64,000 bases of DNA from assembly GCF_003635165.1 (NCBI RefSeq), contig NZ_ML058601.1, positions 62,001 through 126,000 of the forward strand, written 5' to 3'. The DNA is from Burkholderia sp. Nafp2/4-1b. Lineage in GTDB: Bacteria; Pseudomonadota; Gammaproteobacteria; Burkholderiales; Burkholderiaceae. The notes beneath the pieces were generated by a model that worked only from the letters and a program-made list of their open reading frames with translations, made no database searches and was not told where the DNA came from. Shown in pieces: positions 31,311 through 41,723 of this stretch (positions within the stretch are counted from its first letter, which is position 1; every line of letters begins with the position of its first letter). A program made the translations under genes and the position numbers.

Positions 31311-31855
31311 GATTGAAGAATAGCGCGGGCTCGGCGCACGTCAAGGAGGAATTTCGCGGGGCGGCCGGTCGATCATGCAGCGAGCGCCGTTCGCCGAAGC
31401 AGACGGAGCGGCGGACAACCGGCTCGAGAACGACGTCGGCCGCGCGTCGGGTCGAAGGCATCGCCTCGATTCGAGCATTTCCTCTAATCCGTTCGTGCAC
31501 AGCGCGAACCGAAAGCACGCTGCAAGACTCGGCAACGCGCTGTTCCACAGTTCGGGACACGCACGCGCTCGACTGGCCCCGTTTTTGTGCAACCGCATGT
31601 CGGGACGTCTTCGCGCCTGCGCGCCGGCGGCGCTTGACCACATAGTGCAACGCGCGACGCCTCCACGACCGATCGCAGGCGCTGCACGCGCGCGGTGCTA
31701 CGCTCCGCGATCGCGCGCATTCCGATACCGCAACGAACGCGCCGTGCGCGCAAACGTCGTCGACCGTCGCGCGGTCGCGTCGCGAACCGGTTCCCGTTGC
31801 CGGCGGCCGCCACCTCGAGCAGGAACGCCGCATCGCGGGCGCACGGGCACACCGA
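31311..31855. other. Gap without a recognised gene
   Basis: About 545 bp between the ArsR operator and the lux-box-like palindrome. The open frames here (for example 31306-31833 on the minus strand) are Arg-rich, have no ribosome sites and match nothing I recognise. It presumably holds upstream control DNA for the protease gene. Confidence 0.5.
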
Positions 31856-31872
31856 TGTCAGAACTGACAGCT
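31854..31872. promoter_or_regulatory. Lux-box-like palindrome upstream of the S53 protease
   Basis: TGTCAGAACTGACA (31856-31869) is a perfect 14-bp palindrome. With flanks it reads ATG-N10-CAG, one base from the CTG-N10-CAG frame of LuxR/CepR-type boxes, and the N10 starts TCAGA, close to the TAAGA of CepR boxes. It is centred about 122 bp before the protease start. Control by quorum sensing is an inference. Confidence 0.45.
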
Positions 31873-31984
31873 ATGGAAACTGGCAGCTACCTGAACGGCA
31901 CCGACGCCCTACGCTCGTCACCGCTCGCGGCCCCACAAGGGCCGGGGCTTCCAGTAACGTCGTCCCTCCTAAAAAGGACTCCCG

Positions 31985-33724
31985 ATGAAAAGGAATGCCC
32001 GGTTTGCCCTTCCCCTTCCGTCGCGCCGCCGCCTCGCGTGCGCGTGGCCGCTCGTGTTCGCGGCCGGTGCCGCGCATGCGACGACGGACTGGGTCGACAC
32101 CCACACGAAGGCCTTTCTGACCGGCCCGCAACTGACGGCGCGCAGCGCGGCGCCGTCGCTCGAACTCGCGGCCGGCGAGACGACCGACGTCGTCGTCAGC
32201 CTGAAGCTGCGCAATGCCGCACAGCTCAAGCAGCTCGCGCACGACGTGAACCGGCCCGGCAACGCGCACTACCGCCAGTACCTGACGCCCGAGCAGTTCC
32301 TCGCGAACTACGCGCCGACCGAAGCGCAAGTGAAGTCGGTCGTCGACTATCTGCGCAAGAGCGGCTTCGTGAACATCGAGGTCGCGCCGAACCGGCTGCT
32401 GGTGTCCGCGCGGGGCACGGCCGGCACGGTGAAGACCGCGTTCAACACGTCGCTCGTGCACTTCCAGTACGCGGGCCGCTCGGGCTTCGCGAACGCGTCG
32501 ACCGCGCAGGTGCCGCGCGCGCTCGGCGACGTCGTCGGCTCGGTGCTCGGGCTGCAAAACGTCGCGCGCGCACGGCCGCTGCTGCGCACCGGCAACGTCG
32601 CGAAGCCGCAGGCGCTCGCGGCCGGCACCGCTACCGGCCACTATCCGAAGGAATTCCCGGCCCTTTACAACGCGACCGGCGTGCCGACCGCGGCCGGCGT
32701 GACGGTCGGGATCGTCACGATCGGCGGCGTGTCGCAGACGCTGCAGGACCTGAAGCAGTTCACGTCGGCCAACGGTTACGGCACGGTCTCGACCCAGACC
32801 GTGAAGACCAACGGCACCGGCACGACCGGCAGCTACAGCGACGACCAGGACGGCCAGGGCGAATGGGATCTCGACAGCCAGTCGATCGTCGGCTCGGCCG
32901 GCGGCCAGGTCGGCAAGCTGACGTTCTACATGGCGGACCTGAACGCCGCCGGCAACACCGGGCTCACGCAGGCGTTCAACCGCGCGGTGTCGGACAACAC
33001 CGCGAAGGTGATCAACGTGTCGCTGGGCTGGTGCGAGTCCGACGCAAACGCGGACGGCACGATCGACGCCGAAGAGCAGATCTTCACGACAGCCGCCGCG
33101 CAGGGCCAGACGTTCTCGGTTTCGTCAGGCGACGAAGGCGTGTACGAGTGCAACAACCGCGGCTACCCGGATGGCGCGAACTACACGGTGTCGTGGCCGG
33201 CGGCGTCGCCGCACGTCGTCGCGGTCGGCGGCACGACGTTGTATACGACGTCGGCGGGCGCGTTCTCGAACGAAACGGTATGGAACGAAGGGCTCGACGG
33301 CAACGGCAAGCTGTGGGCGACGGGCGGCGGCGTCAGCACGGTGCTGCCGGCGCCGGCGTGGCAGTCGGGCAGCAACCGTCAGTTGCCCGACGTGTCGTTC
33401 GATGCCGCGCAAAGCACGGGCGCGTACATCTACAACTACGGCCAGTTGCAGCAGATCGGCGGCACGAGCCTCGCCGCGCCGATCTTCACCGGCTTCTGGG
33501 CGCGTCTGCTCGCGGCGAACGGCACCGGCCTCGGCTTCCCGGCCGGCAAGTTCTATGCGGACATTCCGTCGAACCCGTCGCTCGTGCGCCATGACGTCGT
33601 GTCGGGGAACAACGGCTATCAGGGATATGGCTACAACGCAGGCACCGGCTGGGACTATACGACCGGCTTCGGCAGCCTGAACATCGCGAACCTCAACAAG
33701 CTGATCCAGACGGGCGGCTTCTGA
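31985..33724 (+). CDS. Secreted sedolisin (peptidase S53), pro-kumamolisin type
   Basis: 579 residues: a signal peptide (to about AHA, residue 32), an activation prodomain (about 40-210, with NRPGNAHYRQYLTPEQFLANYAP) and a subtilisin-fold catalytic domain. The sedolisin catalytic set is complete: Glu293 and Asp297 in GEWDLDSQS, oxyanion Asp383 in SSGDEG and Ser495 in GGTSLAAP. Asp/Gly-rich C-terminal residues fit the Ca site. These are acid-acting serine-carboxyl endopeptidases, activated by self-cleavage outside the cell. AAAAGGA precedes the ATG. Confidence 0.95.
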   Translation: MKRNARFALPLPSRRRLACAWPLVFAAGAAHATTDWVDTHTKAFLTGPQLTARSAAPSLELAAGETTDVVVSLKLRNAAQLKQLAHDVNRPGNAHYRQYLTPEQFLANYAPTEAQVKSVVDYLRKSGFVNIEVAPNRLLVSARGTAGTVKTAFNTSLVHFQYAGRSGFANASTAQVPRALGDVVGSVLGLQNVARARPLLRTGNVAKPQALAAGTATGHYPKEFPALYNATGVPTAAGVTVGIVTIGGVSQTLQDLKQFTSANGYGTVSTQTVKTNGTGTTGSYSDDQDGQGEWDLDSQSIVGSAGGQVGKLTFYMADLNAAGNTGLTQAFNRAVSDNTAKVINVSLGWCESDANADGTIDAEEQIFTTAAAQGQTFSVSSGDEGVYECNNRGYPDGANYTVSWPAASPHVVAVGGTTLYTTSAGAFSNETVWNEGLDGNGKLWATGGGVSTVLPAPAWQSGSNRQLPDVSFDAAQSTGAYIYNYGQLQQIGGTSLAAPIFTGFWARLLAANGTGLGFPAGKFYADIPSNPSLVRHDVVSGNNGYQGYGYNAGTGWDYTTGFGSLNIANLNKLIQTGGF

Positions 33725-33812
33725 GCGTGACGTGATGTGATGTGCGGGCGCGCGGCGGTCGATCGTCGCGCGCCGGCCGGGAAAGACTCGGGCAGCGGGC
33801 GGGCGCGGCGCC

Positions 33813-35282
<1,470 letters not shown>

Positions 35283-35539
35283 GATGGGGCTCGGCTGACG
35301 AGCGACGCGCGGCGTCGCGGATTGAGCGGCGCGGCACCGAACGCCCCATGCAACGGCAACGGAACGCGCGGCACCGCGAACCGTATTGTTGCAGAGCCGC
35401 CTCGAACGTGCAGGCGAGCGCGTCGTCAGTCAGCGAAACGAAAGCTTCGGCGCACCGCGTCGGGTTCGCGACATCGTTGGGGACGCAACGATCGGCGGCC
35501 CGGCGGCCTGCCGAACGGTGCGCGTGCGGCCGACGCTAT

Positions 35540-36376
35540 TTACGACACCGCGCGCCGCGCATTGCGTCCGCGCAGCCATTCGAGCGCGAGCAGCAGGCTC
35601 GTCGAAAAGATGATCAGGATCGTCGCGAGCGCGGCGATCGTCGGGCTGATGTTCTCGCGGATCCCGGTGAACATCTGGCGCGGCAGCGTCGTCTGGTCGG
35701 CGCCCGCGAGGAACAGCGTGACGACGACTTCGTCGAACGACGTCGCGAACGCGAACAGCGCGCCCGACATCACGCCCGGCGCGATCACCGGCAGCGTCAC
35801 GCGAAAGAAGGTCGTGACCGGGTTCGCGCCGAGCGACAGGCTCGCGCGCACCAGGTTCTGATTGAAGCCCTGCAGCGTCGCAGCCACCGTCGTCACGACG
35901 AACGGCACGCCGAGCGCCGCGTGCGCGGCGATCAGCCCCGTGTAGGTATTCGCGAGCCCGAGCGGCGCGAAGAACAGGTACATGCCGACGCCGACCACGA
36001 CGACGGGCACGATCATCGGCGACAGCAGCACGGCCATCAGCAGCCCCTTGCCGCGGAAGTCCGCCTTCGTGAGGCCGATCGCGGCGAGCGTGCCGAGCAC
36101 GGTCGCGACGACGGTTGCCGACGGCGCGACGATGAAGCTGTTCTTCGCGGCCATCCGCCATTCGTCGGACGCGATCAGGTTCTCGTACCAGCGCGTCGAG
36201 AAGCCCGGGATCGGATAGACGAGGAACGTGCTCGACGAGAACGACAGCGGCACGATCGCGAGCACCGGCAGGATCAGGTACAGCAGCGTCAGCACGACGA
36301 GCACGCGCAACGCGACGTACCACGCGCGCTCGACGAACGACATGTGCGGCGCGAACAGCGGCCTGGCGAGTTTCAT
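35540..36376 (-). CDS. Polyamine-type ABC transporter permease (PotC-like)
   Basis: 278 residues with about six membrane helices and the EAA loop ATLQGFNQNLVRASLSLGANPVTTFFRVTLPVI that contacts the ATPase. The last gene of a four-gene importer. The ATG at 36376 (MKLARP) has AAGGGG 9 nt upstream; the ATG nine bases further upstream (36385) abuts that site and is less likely. No terminator was recognised in the 257 bp beyond the stop. Confidence 0.9.
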   Translation of the reverse strand: MKLARPLFAPHMSFVERAWYVALRVLVVLTLLYLILPVLAIVPLSFSSSTFLVYPIPGFSTRWYENLIASDEWRMAAKNSFIVAPSATVVATVLGTLAAIGLTKADFRGKGLLMAVLLSPMIVPVVVVGVGMYLFFAPLGLANTYTGLIAAHAALGVPFVVTTVAATLQGFNQNLVRASLSLGANPVTTFFRVTLPVIAPGVMSGALFAFATSFDEVVVTLFLAGADQTTLPRQMFTGIRENISPTIAALATILIIFSTSLLLALEWLRGRNARRAVS

Positions 36377-36414
36377 GGTGGGCATCCCCTTCCCGTTTTC
36401 CCTGTGCCCGGCGC

Positions 36415-37671
36415 TCAGCCGAGGCTCACGTTGGTGCGCGTGAAGCGCCCGTACACCGCATACAGCACGAGCGTCGCCGCGAGCAGCAGCCCGCCGAGCG
36501 CACACGCCATGCCCCAGTTGATCGTCACGTTGGTGAAGTACGCGACGTAATAGCTGACCATCTGGTCGTTCGGCCCGCCGAGCAGCGCGGGCGTGATGTA
36601 GTAGCCGATCGCGAGGATGAACACCAGCAGCGCGCCGGCGCCGACGCCCGGATAGGTCTGCGGCACGTACACGCGCCAGAACGCGGCGAACGGATGGCTG
36701 CCCAGCGACACCGCCGCGCGCTGGTAGGTCGGCGGGATCGACTTCATCACGCTGTACAGCGGCAGGATCATGAACGGCAGCAGGATGTGCGTCATCGAGA
36801 TGTACACGCCGACACGGTTGAACAGCAGCGTCAGCGGGTGCGAGATCAGACCGCTGCCGATCAGCGCCGTGTTGATCAGCCCTTCGCTCTGCAGCAGCAC
36901 GATCCACGCGGCGACGCGCACCAGCACCGAGGTCCAGAACGGAATCAGCACGAGGATCATCACGAGGTTCGCGCGGCGCTCCGACAGCGTCGAGATCCAG
37001 TATGCGAGCGGATAACCGAGCAGCAGCGCGAACAGCGTGACCGCCACACCGATCACGAACGTGCGGCCGAAGATCGAAAGATAGATCGACTGGTCGGGCT
37101 CGGCCTGCACGATATGGCCGAAACCGTCCTGCTTGTGGTCGAGCGCGGCGAGCAGGTAGAACGGCGACACCTGGCTGCCGTTTTTCGCGATCGCCTGCCA
37201 GTACGCGACGTCGCCCCAGCGAGAATCGAGGTCGACGAACTTCGCACGGGTCTGCGCCGGCGTGAGCGCCGCGCCGTTGTCGCCCTTCAGCGGCATCGCA
37301 CGCGCCGTCTTCGCGACGAGCGAGCGATAGCCGGGAATCTCGGTGTTCAGGCGCCGTGCGAGCGCGCCCATCGCCTCACTGTCGGCGACTTTCGTCATGT
37401 CGGCCGCGAGCGCGGCATACGCGGCGTCGGCCGGCGGTGCCTTGCGGTCCCAGCCCGACAGCGCGGCCACCGTGTTCGGCAGCGCGGTCGCGATCTCGGG
37501 GTTCTGCACCGCGCGCGTGAGCAGCGTGCCGATCGGCACGACGAAGATGAGCAGCAGGAAAACCGCGAGCGGCGCGATCAGCAGCAACGCCATCGTGCGC
37601 TTGCGGGCCTCGGCGGCCTTCAGCTCGCGCTTGAGCGCGGCTGTCGACGGCGAAGAAGGAGCAATCGTCAT
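36415..37671 (-). CDS. Polyamine-type ABC transporter permease (PotB-like) with periplasmic insertion
   Basis: 418 residues, longer than the roughly 290 usual for PotB. A first membrane helix (MALLLIAPLAVFLLLIFVVP) is followed by about 150 mostly hydrophilic residues, then the normal permease core with EAA loop SIPPTYQRAAVSLGSHPFAAFWRVYVP. The extra domain should face the periplasm and may contact the binding protein (inference). The start at 37671 was chosen for GGAGAG upstream. It overlaps no neighbour and lies between the binding-protein and second permease genes. Confidence 0.9.
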   Translation of the reverse strand: MTIAPSSPSTAALKRELKAAEARKRTMALLLIAPLAVFLLLIFVVPIGTLLTRAVQNPEIATALPNTVAALSGWDRKAPPADAAYAALAADMTKVADSEAMGALARRLNTEIPGYRSLVAKTARAMPLKGDNGAALTPAQTRAKFVDLDSRWGDVAYWQAIAKNGSQVSPFYLLAALDHKQDGFGHIVQAEPDQSIYLSIFGRTFVIGVAVTLFALLLGYPLAYWISTLSERRANLVMILVLIPFWTSVLVRVAAWIVLLQSEGLINTALIGSGLISHPLTLLFNRVGVYISMTHILLPFMILPLYSVMKSIPPTYQRAAVSLGSHPFAAFWRVYVPQTYPGVGAGALLVFILAIGYYITPALLGGPNDQMVSYYVAYFTNVTINWGMACALGGLLLAATLVLYAVYGRFTRTNVSLG

Positions 37672-37773
37672 CGTGTTCAACGGTTCTCTCCGGCCGGGCT
37701 CGATCCGGCGGAATGCCGCGCGACGCGTTCGACGCATCGCGCGGCAGGTTGCATCAGGACACCTGAGTAGCGG

Positions 37774-38820
37774 TTACTTCGTCGCCCACGCGGAGAAGCG
37801 CTGTTCGAGCTCGTCGCTGTGGTCGGTCCAGAAGCCGATGTCCTCCAGCACCGCGTTCTTGCCGTTGGCCGGCGAGTTCGGCAGGTTCGCGAGCGTCTTC
37901 GCGTCGAGCGACTTGATCGCCGCGACGTTCGACGGGCCGTACGCGATGTGTTGCGCATACGCCTGCTGCGGCTTCGGCGTCAGCGTGTACGCGATGTACT
38001 GCTCGGCGAGCGCCTTGTTCGGCGAGCCCTTCGGAATCGCCCAGTAGTCGAGGTCGTAGATGCTGCCGTTCCATACGACCTTCAGGTTCTTGCCTTCCTT
38101 CTGAGCGGCATCGATGCGGCCGTTGTACGCGGTCGACATCACGACGTCGCCGGCCACCAGGAACTGCGGCGGCTGCGCACCCGCTTCCCACCACTGGATG
38201 TACGGCTTCAGCTCGTCGAGCTTCTTGAATGCGCGATCCTGGCCGGCCTTCGTGCCGAGCACCTTGTACACGTCCTTCGTCGGCACGCCGTCGGCCATCA
38301 GCGCGAATTCGAGGTTGTAGCGCGCGCCCTTGCGCATCCCGCGCTTGCCGGGGAATTTCTTCACGTTCCAGAAATCGGCCCAGCCGGTCGGCGCGCTCTT
38401 CAGCTTGTCCGCGTTGTACGACAGCGCGGTCGACCACACGAAGAAGCCGACGCCGCACACCTGCGGCGCTTCCGGAATCAGGTCGGACTTCTTCGCGATC
38501 TTCGACCAGTCGAGCTTCTCGTACAGCCCTTCGTCGCAGCCGCGGTTCAGGTCGCCCGATTCGACTTCGACCACGTCCCAGTTGACGTGCTTCGCCTCGA
38601 CCATGGCCTTCACTTTCGCCTGCTCGCCGTTGTACTCGACGGCCGTGACCTTGTTGCCGGTCGCCTTCTCGAACGGCTGGTTGAATGCGGCCTTCTGCGC
38701 GTCGCCGTTGGCGCCGCCGAAGTTGACGACCGTGAGTTCGGCCGCGCTGGCCGATGCGCCGACGGCGGCGAGCGCCAGGGCGAGTGCGGTACGACGCGCG
38801 ATAGAGCTTGCTCCGTTCAT
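37774..38820 (-). CDS. Periplasmic polyamine-type substrate-binding protein (PotD/PotF-like)
   Basis: 348 residues with a Sec signal (MNGASSIARRTALALALAAV, cleavage near ASA-AEL) and the two-lobed fold of polyamine receptors: ELTVVNFGGANGDAQKAAF, NWDVVEVESGDL and CGVGFFVWSTALSYNADKL. It delivers ligand to the permeases encoded downstream. Whether the ligand is putrescine, spermidine, gamma-aminobutyrate or another compound cannot be told from the sequence. Confidence 0.9.
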   Translation of the reverse strand: MNGASSIARRTALALALAAVGASASAAELTVVNFGGANGDAQKAAFNQPFEKATGNKVTAVEYNGEQAKVKAMVEAKHVNWDVVEVESGDLNRGCDEGLYEKLDWSKIAKKSDLIPEAPQVCGVGFFVWSTALSYNADKLKSAPTGWADFWNVKKFPGKRGMRKGARYNLEFALMADGVPTKDVYKVLGTKAGQDRAFKKLDELKPYIQWWEAGAQPPQFLVAGDVVMSTAYNGRIDAAQKEGKNLKVVWNGSIYDLDYWAIPKGSPNKALAEQYIAYTLTPKPQQAYAQHIAYGPSNVAAIKSLDAKTLANLPNSPANGKNAVLEDIGFWTDHSDELEQRFSAWATK

Positions 38821-38896
38821 GATGGTTCCTCTGCTCTCGTGGTGGAAGTGAGCGTTGTTGTTGACGACGTGCTGCGGAAAAACGGGAAACCCTGCG

Positions 38897-39991
38897 TCAC
38901 GCGAACACGCGCAGGTGCTCGGGCGAGAATGCCAGCGATACCGGCGCGCCGGGCGAGAACGCGTCGAGCGCGCCCGTGCCGAGCGGCACCTTCACGAAGC
39001 ATTCGTCCTGGCCCGGCAATGCGCAGCGCATGCGCACGTGATCGCCGAAATAGATGAGGCTGCGCGCCTCGCCGGTCACGCGGTTCGCGGTGCTGCCGTT
39101 CATATGCCCGTTCGCGAGGCTCATGCGTTCCGGGCGGATGCATGCGACGGCCGGCGCGCCTTCGGCCGCATCGCCGATGCGGCGTCCGACGAGCTGCGTG
39201 CCGTCATCGAGCCGGAATTCGCAGAATTCGCCGTCGACGCGCGCGATGGTGCCGCGCAGCCGGTTGCTGTCGCCGATGAAGTTCGCGACGAATTCATTGC
39301 ACGGCGATTCGTACAGGCGGTCGACGGTGTCGAGCTGCTGCACGATGCCCTTGTCGAACACGGCGACGCGATCGGACATCGTCAGCGCCTCGCCCTGGTC
39401 GTGCGTCACGTACACGAAGGTCACGCCGAGCTTCTCGTGCAGCGCCTTCAGTTCGTACTGCATGTGTTCGCGCAACTGCTTGTCGAGCGCGCCGAGCGGC
39501 TCGTCCATCAGCACCAGTTTCGGTTCGAACACGAGCGCGCGAGCGAGTGCGATGCGCTGCTGCTGGCCGCCCGACAGCTGCGCCGGATAGCGCTTCGCGA
39601 AGCGTTCCATCTGCACCATCTTCAGCGCATGCGCGACGCGTTCCGCGCGCTCGCCGGCCGACAGCTTGCGTACGGTGAGCGGATACGCGACGTTCTGCTC
39701 GACCGTCAGGTGCGGAAACAGCGCGTAGTTCTGGAACACCATGCCGATGTTGCGCTTGTGCGGCGGCACGGAATTCAGCAGTTCGCCGTCGAGGCGGATC
39801 TCGCCGCCCGTCGGAAACTCGAAGCCCGCCAGCATCATCAGGCAGGTGGTCTTGCCCGAGCCGGACGGCCCGAGCAGCGTCAGGAATTCCCCTCGCTGGA
39901 TGTCGAGGTCGAGCGATTTGACGACCAGCGTCTCACCGTCGTAGGTCTTCCGCACGCCGCGAAAGCTGACGATCACATCATCGGACTTCAT
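38897..39991 (-). CDS. ABC transporter ATP-binding protein (PotA-like)
   Basis: 364 residues: Walker A GPSGSGKTT, Q-loop MVFQNYALFPHLTV, signature LSGGQQQR, Walker B LVLMDEPLGALD and the switch His in VTHDQ, then a C-terminal TOBE regulatory domain. It is the first gene of the minus-strand importer operon. AGGGGA lies 9 nt before the ATG. It is divergent from the MocR-type regulator across 187 bp. Confidence 0.95.
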   Translation of the reverse strand: MKSDDVIVSFRGVRKTYDGETLVVKSLDLDIQRGEFLTLLGPSGSGKTTCLMMLAGFEFPTGGEIRLDGELLNSVPPHKRNIGMVFQNYALFPHLTVEQNVAYPLTVRKLSAGERAERVAHALKMVQMERFAKRYPAQLSGGQQQRIALARALVFEPKLVLMDEPLGALDKQLREHMQYELKALHEKLGVTFVYVTHDQGEALTMSDRVAVFDKGIVQQLDTVDRLYESPCNEFVANFIGDSNRLRGTIARVDGEFCEFRLDDGTQLVGRRIGDAAEGAPAVACIRPERMSLANGHMNGSTANRVTGEARSLIYFGDHVRMRCALPGQDECFVKVPLGTGALDAFSPGAPVSLAFSPEHLRVFA

Positions 39992-40140
39992 CGTGGCTGT
40001 CCCCTGGCTGCGCGACAAAACGTTTATGAATGCCCCCAAACCTGTCGCTGCGCGCCAGGCCCCCCGAGGGGGTCAAGAAAACTTGGGGCGGCCCGGCGTT
40101 TTCTTGCGAGATGGGCCACTATACGGCCCCCACGGTTCTA

Positions 40141-40170
40141 TACTAGGGAACCATTTCAATATTCCTAGTA
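40141..40170. promoter_or_regulatory. TACTAGG/CCTAGTA inverted repeat before the MocR gene
   Basis: TACTAGG (40141-40147) and CCTAGTA (40164-40170) are perfect complements 16 nt apart, ending 8 bp before the proposed TTG start. They lie in the divergent region with the ABC operon. MocR regulators typically bind repeats in such divergent promoters, so this is a likely operator. Confidence 0.6.
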
Positions 40171-40178
40171 GGACCACT

Positions 40179-41702
40179 TTGGATACCGTGATCCTGGCCG
40201 ACTGGCTGTCCGCCCGTCTCGACCGCAGCTCGTCCGAGCCGATGTACCGGCAACTGCTGCAACAGATGCAGCAAGCGATTCTCACCGGGGAATTGGGGCC
40301 AGGGACAAAGCTCCCAAGTTCGCGCACGCTCGCGGCCGACCTGTCGATCGCGCGCAATACCGTGCTGCACGTGTACGACCAGCTGACCGCCGAAGGGTAC
40401 GTGCTGACGACGACCGGCAGCGGCACCTACGTGGCGGACACGCGGCCGGACGCGGCCGCGATCCGTGCGCCGGGCGCCGCGCCGCCGGCGCTAGACAGCG
40501 GTGCGCTACGTCTGCCGGACGCCCAGGGCGGCCTGTCGATGCGCGGCCGCCAGCTGATCGAGCATGCAGGCGTGTCGCGGCGCCAGTGGGGCGCGTTCAT
40601 GCCGGGCGTGCCGGACGTGTCGGAATTCCCGAGCCGCACGTGGAGCCGCCTGCAGGCGCGGCTGTGGAAGGAAGCGAATCCCGAGCTGCTGACGTATGCG
40701 CCGGGCGGCGGCTACCGGCCGCTGCGCCGCGCGCTCGCCGACTACCTGCGCGTCGCGCGCTCGGTCAAATGCTCGCCGGACCAGGTGATCATCACGACCG
40801 GCATCCATCAGTCGATCGACCTCGCGGTGCGGCTGCTGTCCGACATCGGCGATCGCGCGTGGGTCGAGGAGCCATGCTACTGGGGCGTGCGCAGCGTGCT
40901 GCAGGCGACCGGCCTCGCGCTCACGCCGGTGCCGGTCGACCAGGAAGGCCTCGATCCGAGCGCGGCCGACATGCAGCATCCGCCGCGGCTCGTGCTCGTC
41001 ACGCCGTCGCATCAGTACCCGCTCGGGATGGTGATGAGCCTCGCACGGCGCCGGACGCTGCTCGAGTACGCACGCCAGCACCGCTGCTGGATCATCGAGG
41101 ACGACTACGACAGCGAATTCCGCTACGGCAGCCGCCCGCTCGCGTCGCTGCAGGGGCTCGACGACGGCGGCCGCGTGATCTACGTCGGCAGCCTCGGCAA
41201 GATGCTGTTCCCGGGGCTGCGGATGGGCTACATGGTCGTGCCCGAGCATCTGGTCGACACGTTCCGCACCGGGCTGTCGGAGCTGTATCGCGAGGGCCAG
41301 CTGATGCAGCAGGCCGTGCTCGCCGAATTCATCATGGACGGGCACCTGACTTCGCACGTCAGGCGAATGCGCACGCTGTACGGCGAGCGCCGGCAATTGC
41401 TGATCGATGCGATCCATGCGCGCTTCGGCGACGCGCTGCCCGTGATGGGCGACGAGGCCGGCCTGCATCTGGTGCTCGGCCTGCCCGACGCGTGCGACGA
41501 TCGCGCGGTCACGCAAAGCGCGTTCGACGCCGGCGTGATCGTGCGCCCGCTGACCAGCTACTACAGCAACCTCGACACCGCGCGGCGCGGGCTGCTGCTC
41601 GGCTATGCGTGCGTCGCGCACGAAGGCATCGGCCCCGCGTTCGACACGCTCGCAGCTACCATCGAACAGCATCTGCCGCGGCACGTCACGCGCGCGGCCT
41701 GA
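40179..41702 (+). CDS. MocR-family regulator (GntR HTH fused to aminotransferase domain)
   Basis: About 507 residues: an N-terminal GntR winged helix (PMYRQLLQQMQQAILTGELGPGTKLPSSRTLAADLSIARNTV) and a fold-type I PLP aminotransferase-like domain with EEPCYWGVRSVLQATG, EDDYDSEFRY and the PLP lysine in YVGSLGKMLFPGLRMGY. Such proteins sense PLP adducts of amines or amino acids (GabR, PdxR, TauR). Divergent from a polyamine-type importer, it probably controls it. No ATG fits; TTG at 40179 has AGGA 5 nt upstream and directly precedes the conserved part. Confidence 0.9.
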   Translation: MDTVILADWLSARLDRSSSEPMYRQLLQQMQQAILTGELGPGTKLPSSRTLAADLSIARNTVLHVYDQLTAEGYVLTTTGSGTYVADTRPDAAAIRAPGAAPPALDSGALRLPDAQGGLSMRGRQLIEHAGVSRRQWGAFMPGVPDVSEFPSRTWSRLQARLWKEANPELLTYAPGGGYRPLRRALADYLRVARSVKCSPDQVIITTGIHQSIDLAVRLLSDIGDRAWVEEPCYWGVRSVLQATGLALTPVPVDQEGLDPSAADMQHPPRLVLVTPSHQYPLGMVMSLARRRTLLEYARQHRCWIIEDDYDSEFRYGSRPLASLQGLDDGGRVIYVGSLGKMLFPGLRMGYMVVPEHLVDTFRTGLSELYREGQLMQQAVLAEFIMDGHLTSHVRRMRTLYGERRQLLIDAIHARFGDALPVMGDEAGLHLVLGLPDACDDRAVTQSAFDAGVIVRPLTSYYSNLDTARRGLLLGYACVAHEGIGPAFDTLAATIEQHLPRHVTRAA

Positions 41703-41723
41703 CCGCGGGCATGGTTGCGTGCA

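Noticed and set aside
31306..31833. 175-codon minus-strand ORF in the gap before the S53 protease
   Set aside because: Arg/Ser/Ala-rich with no ribosome site or family match, and it overlaps the ArsR operator.
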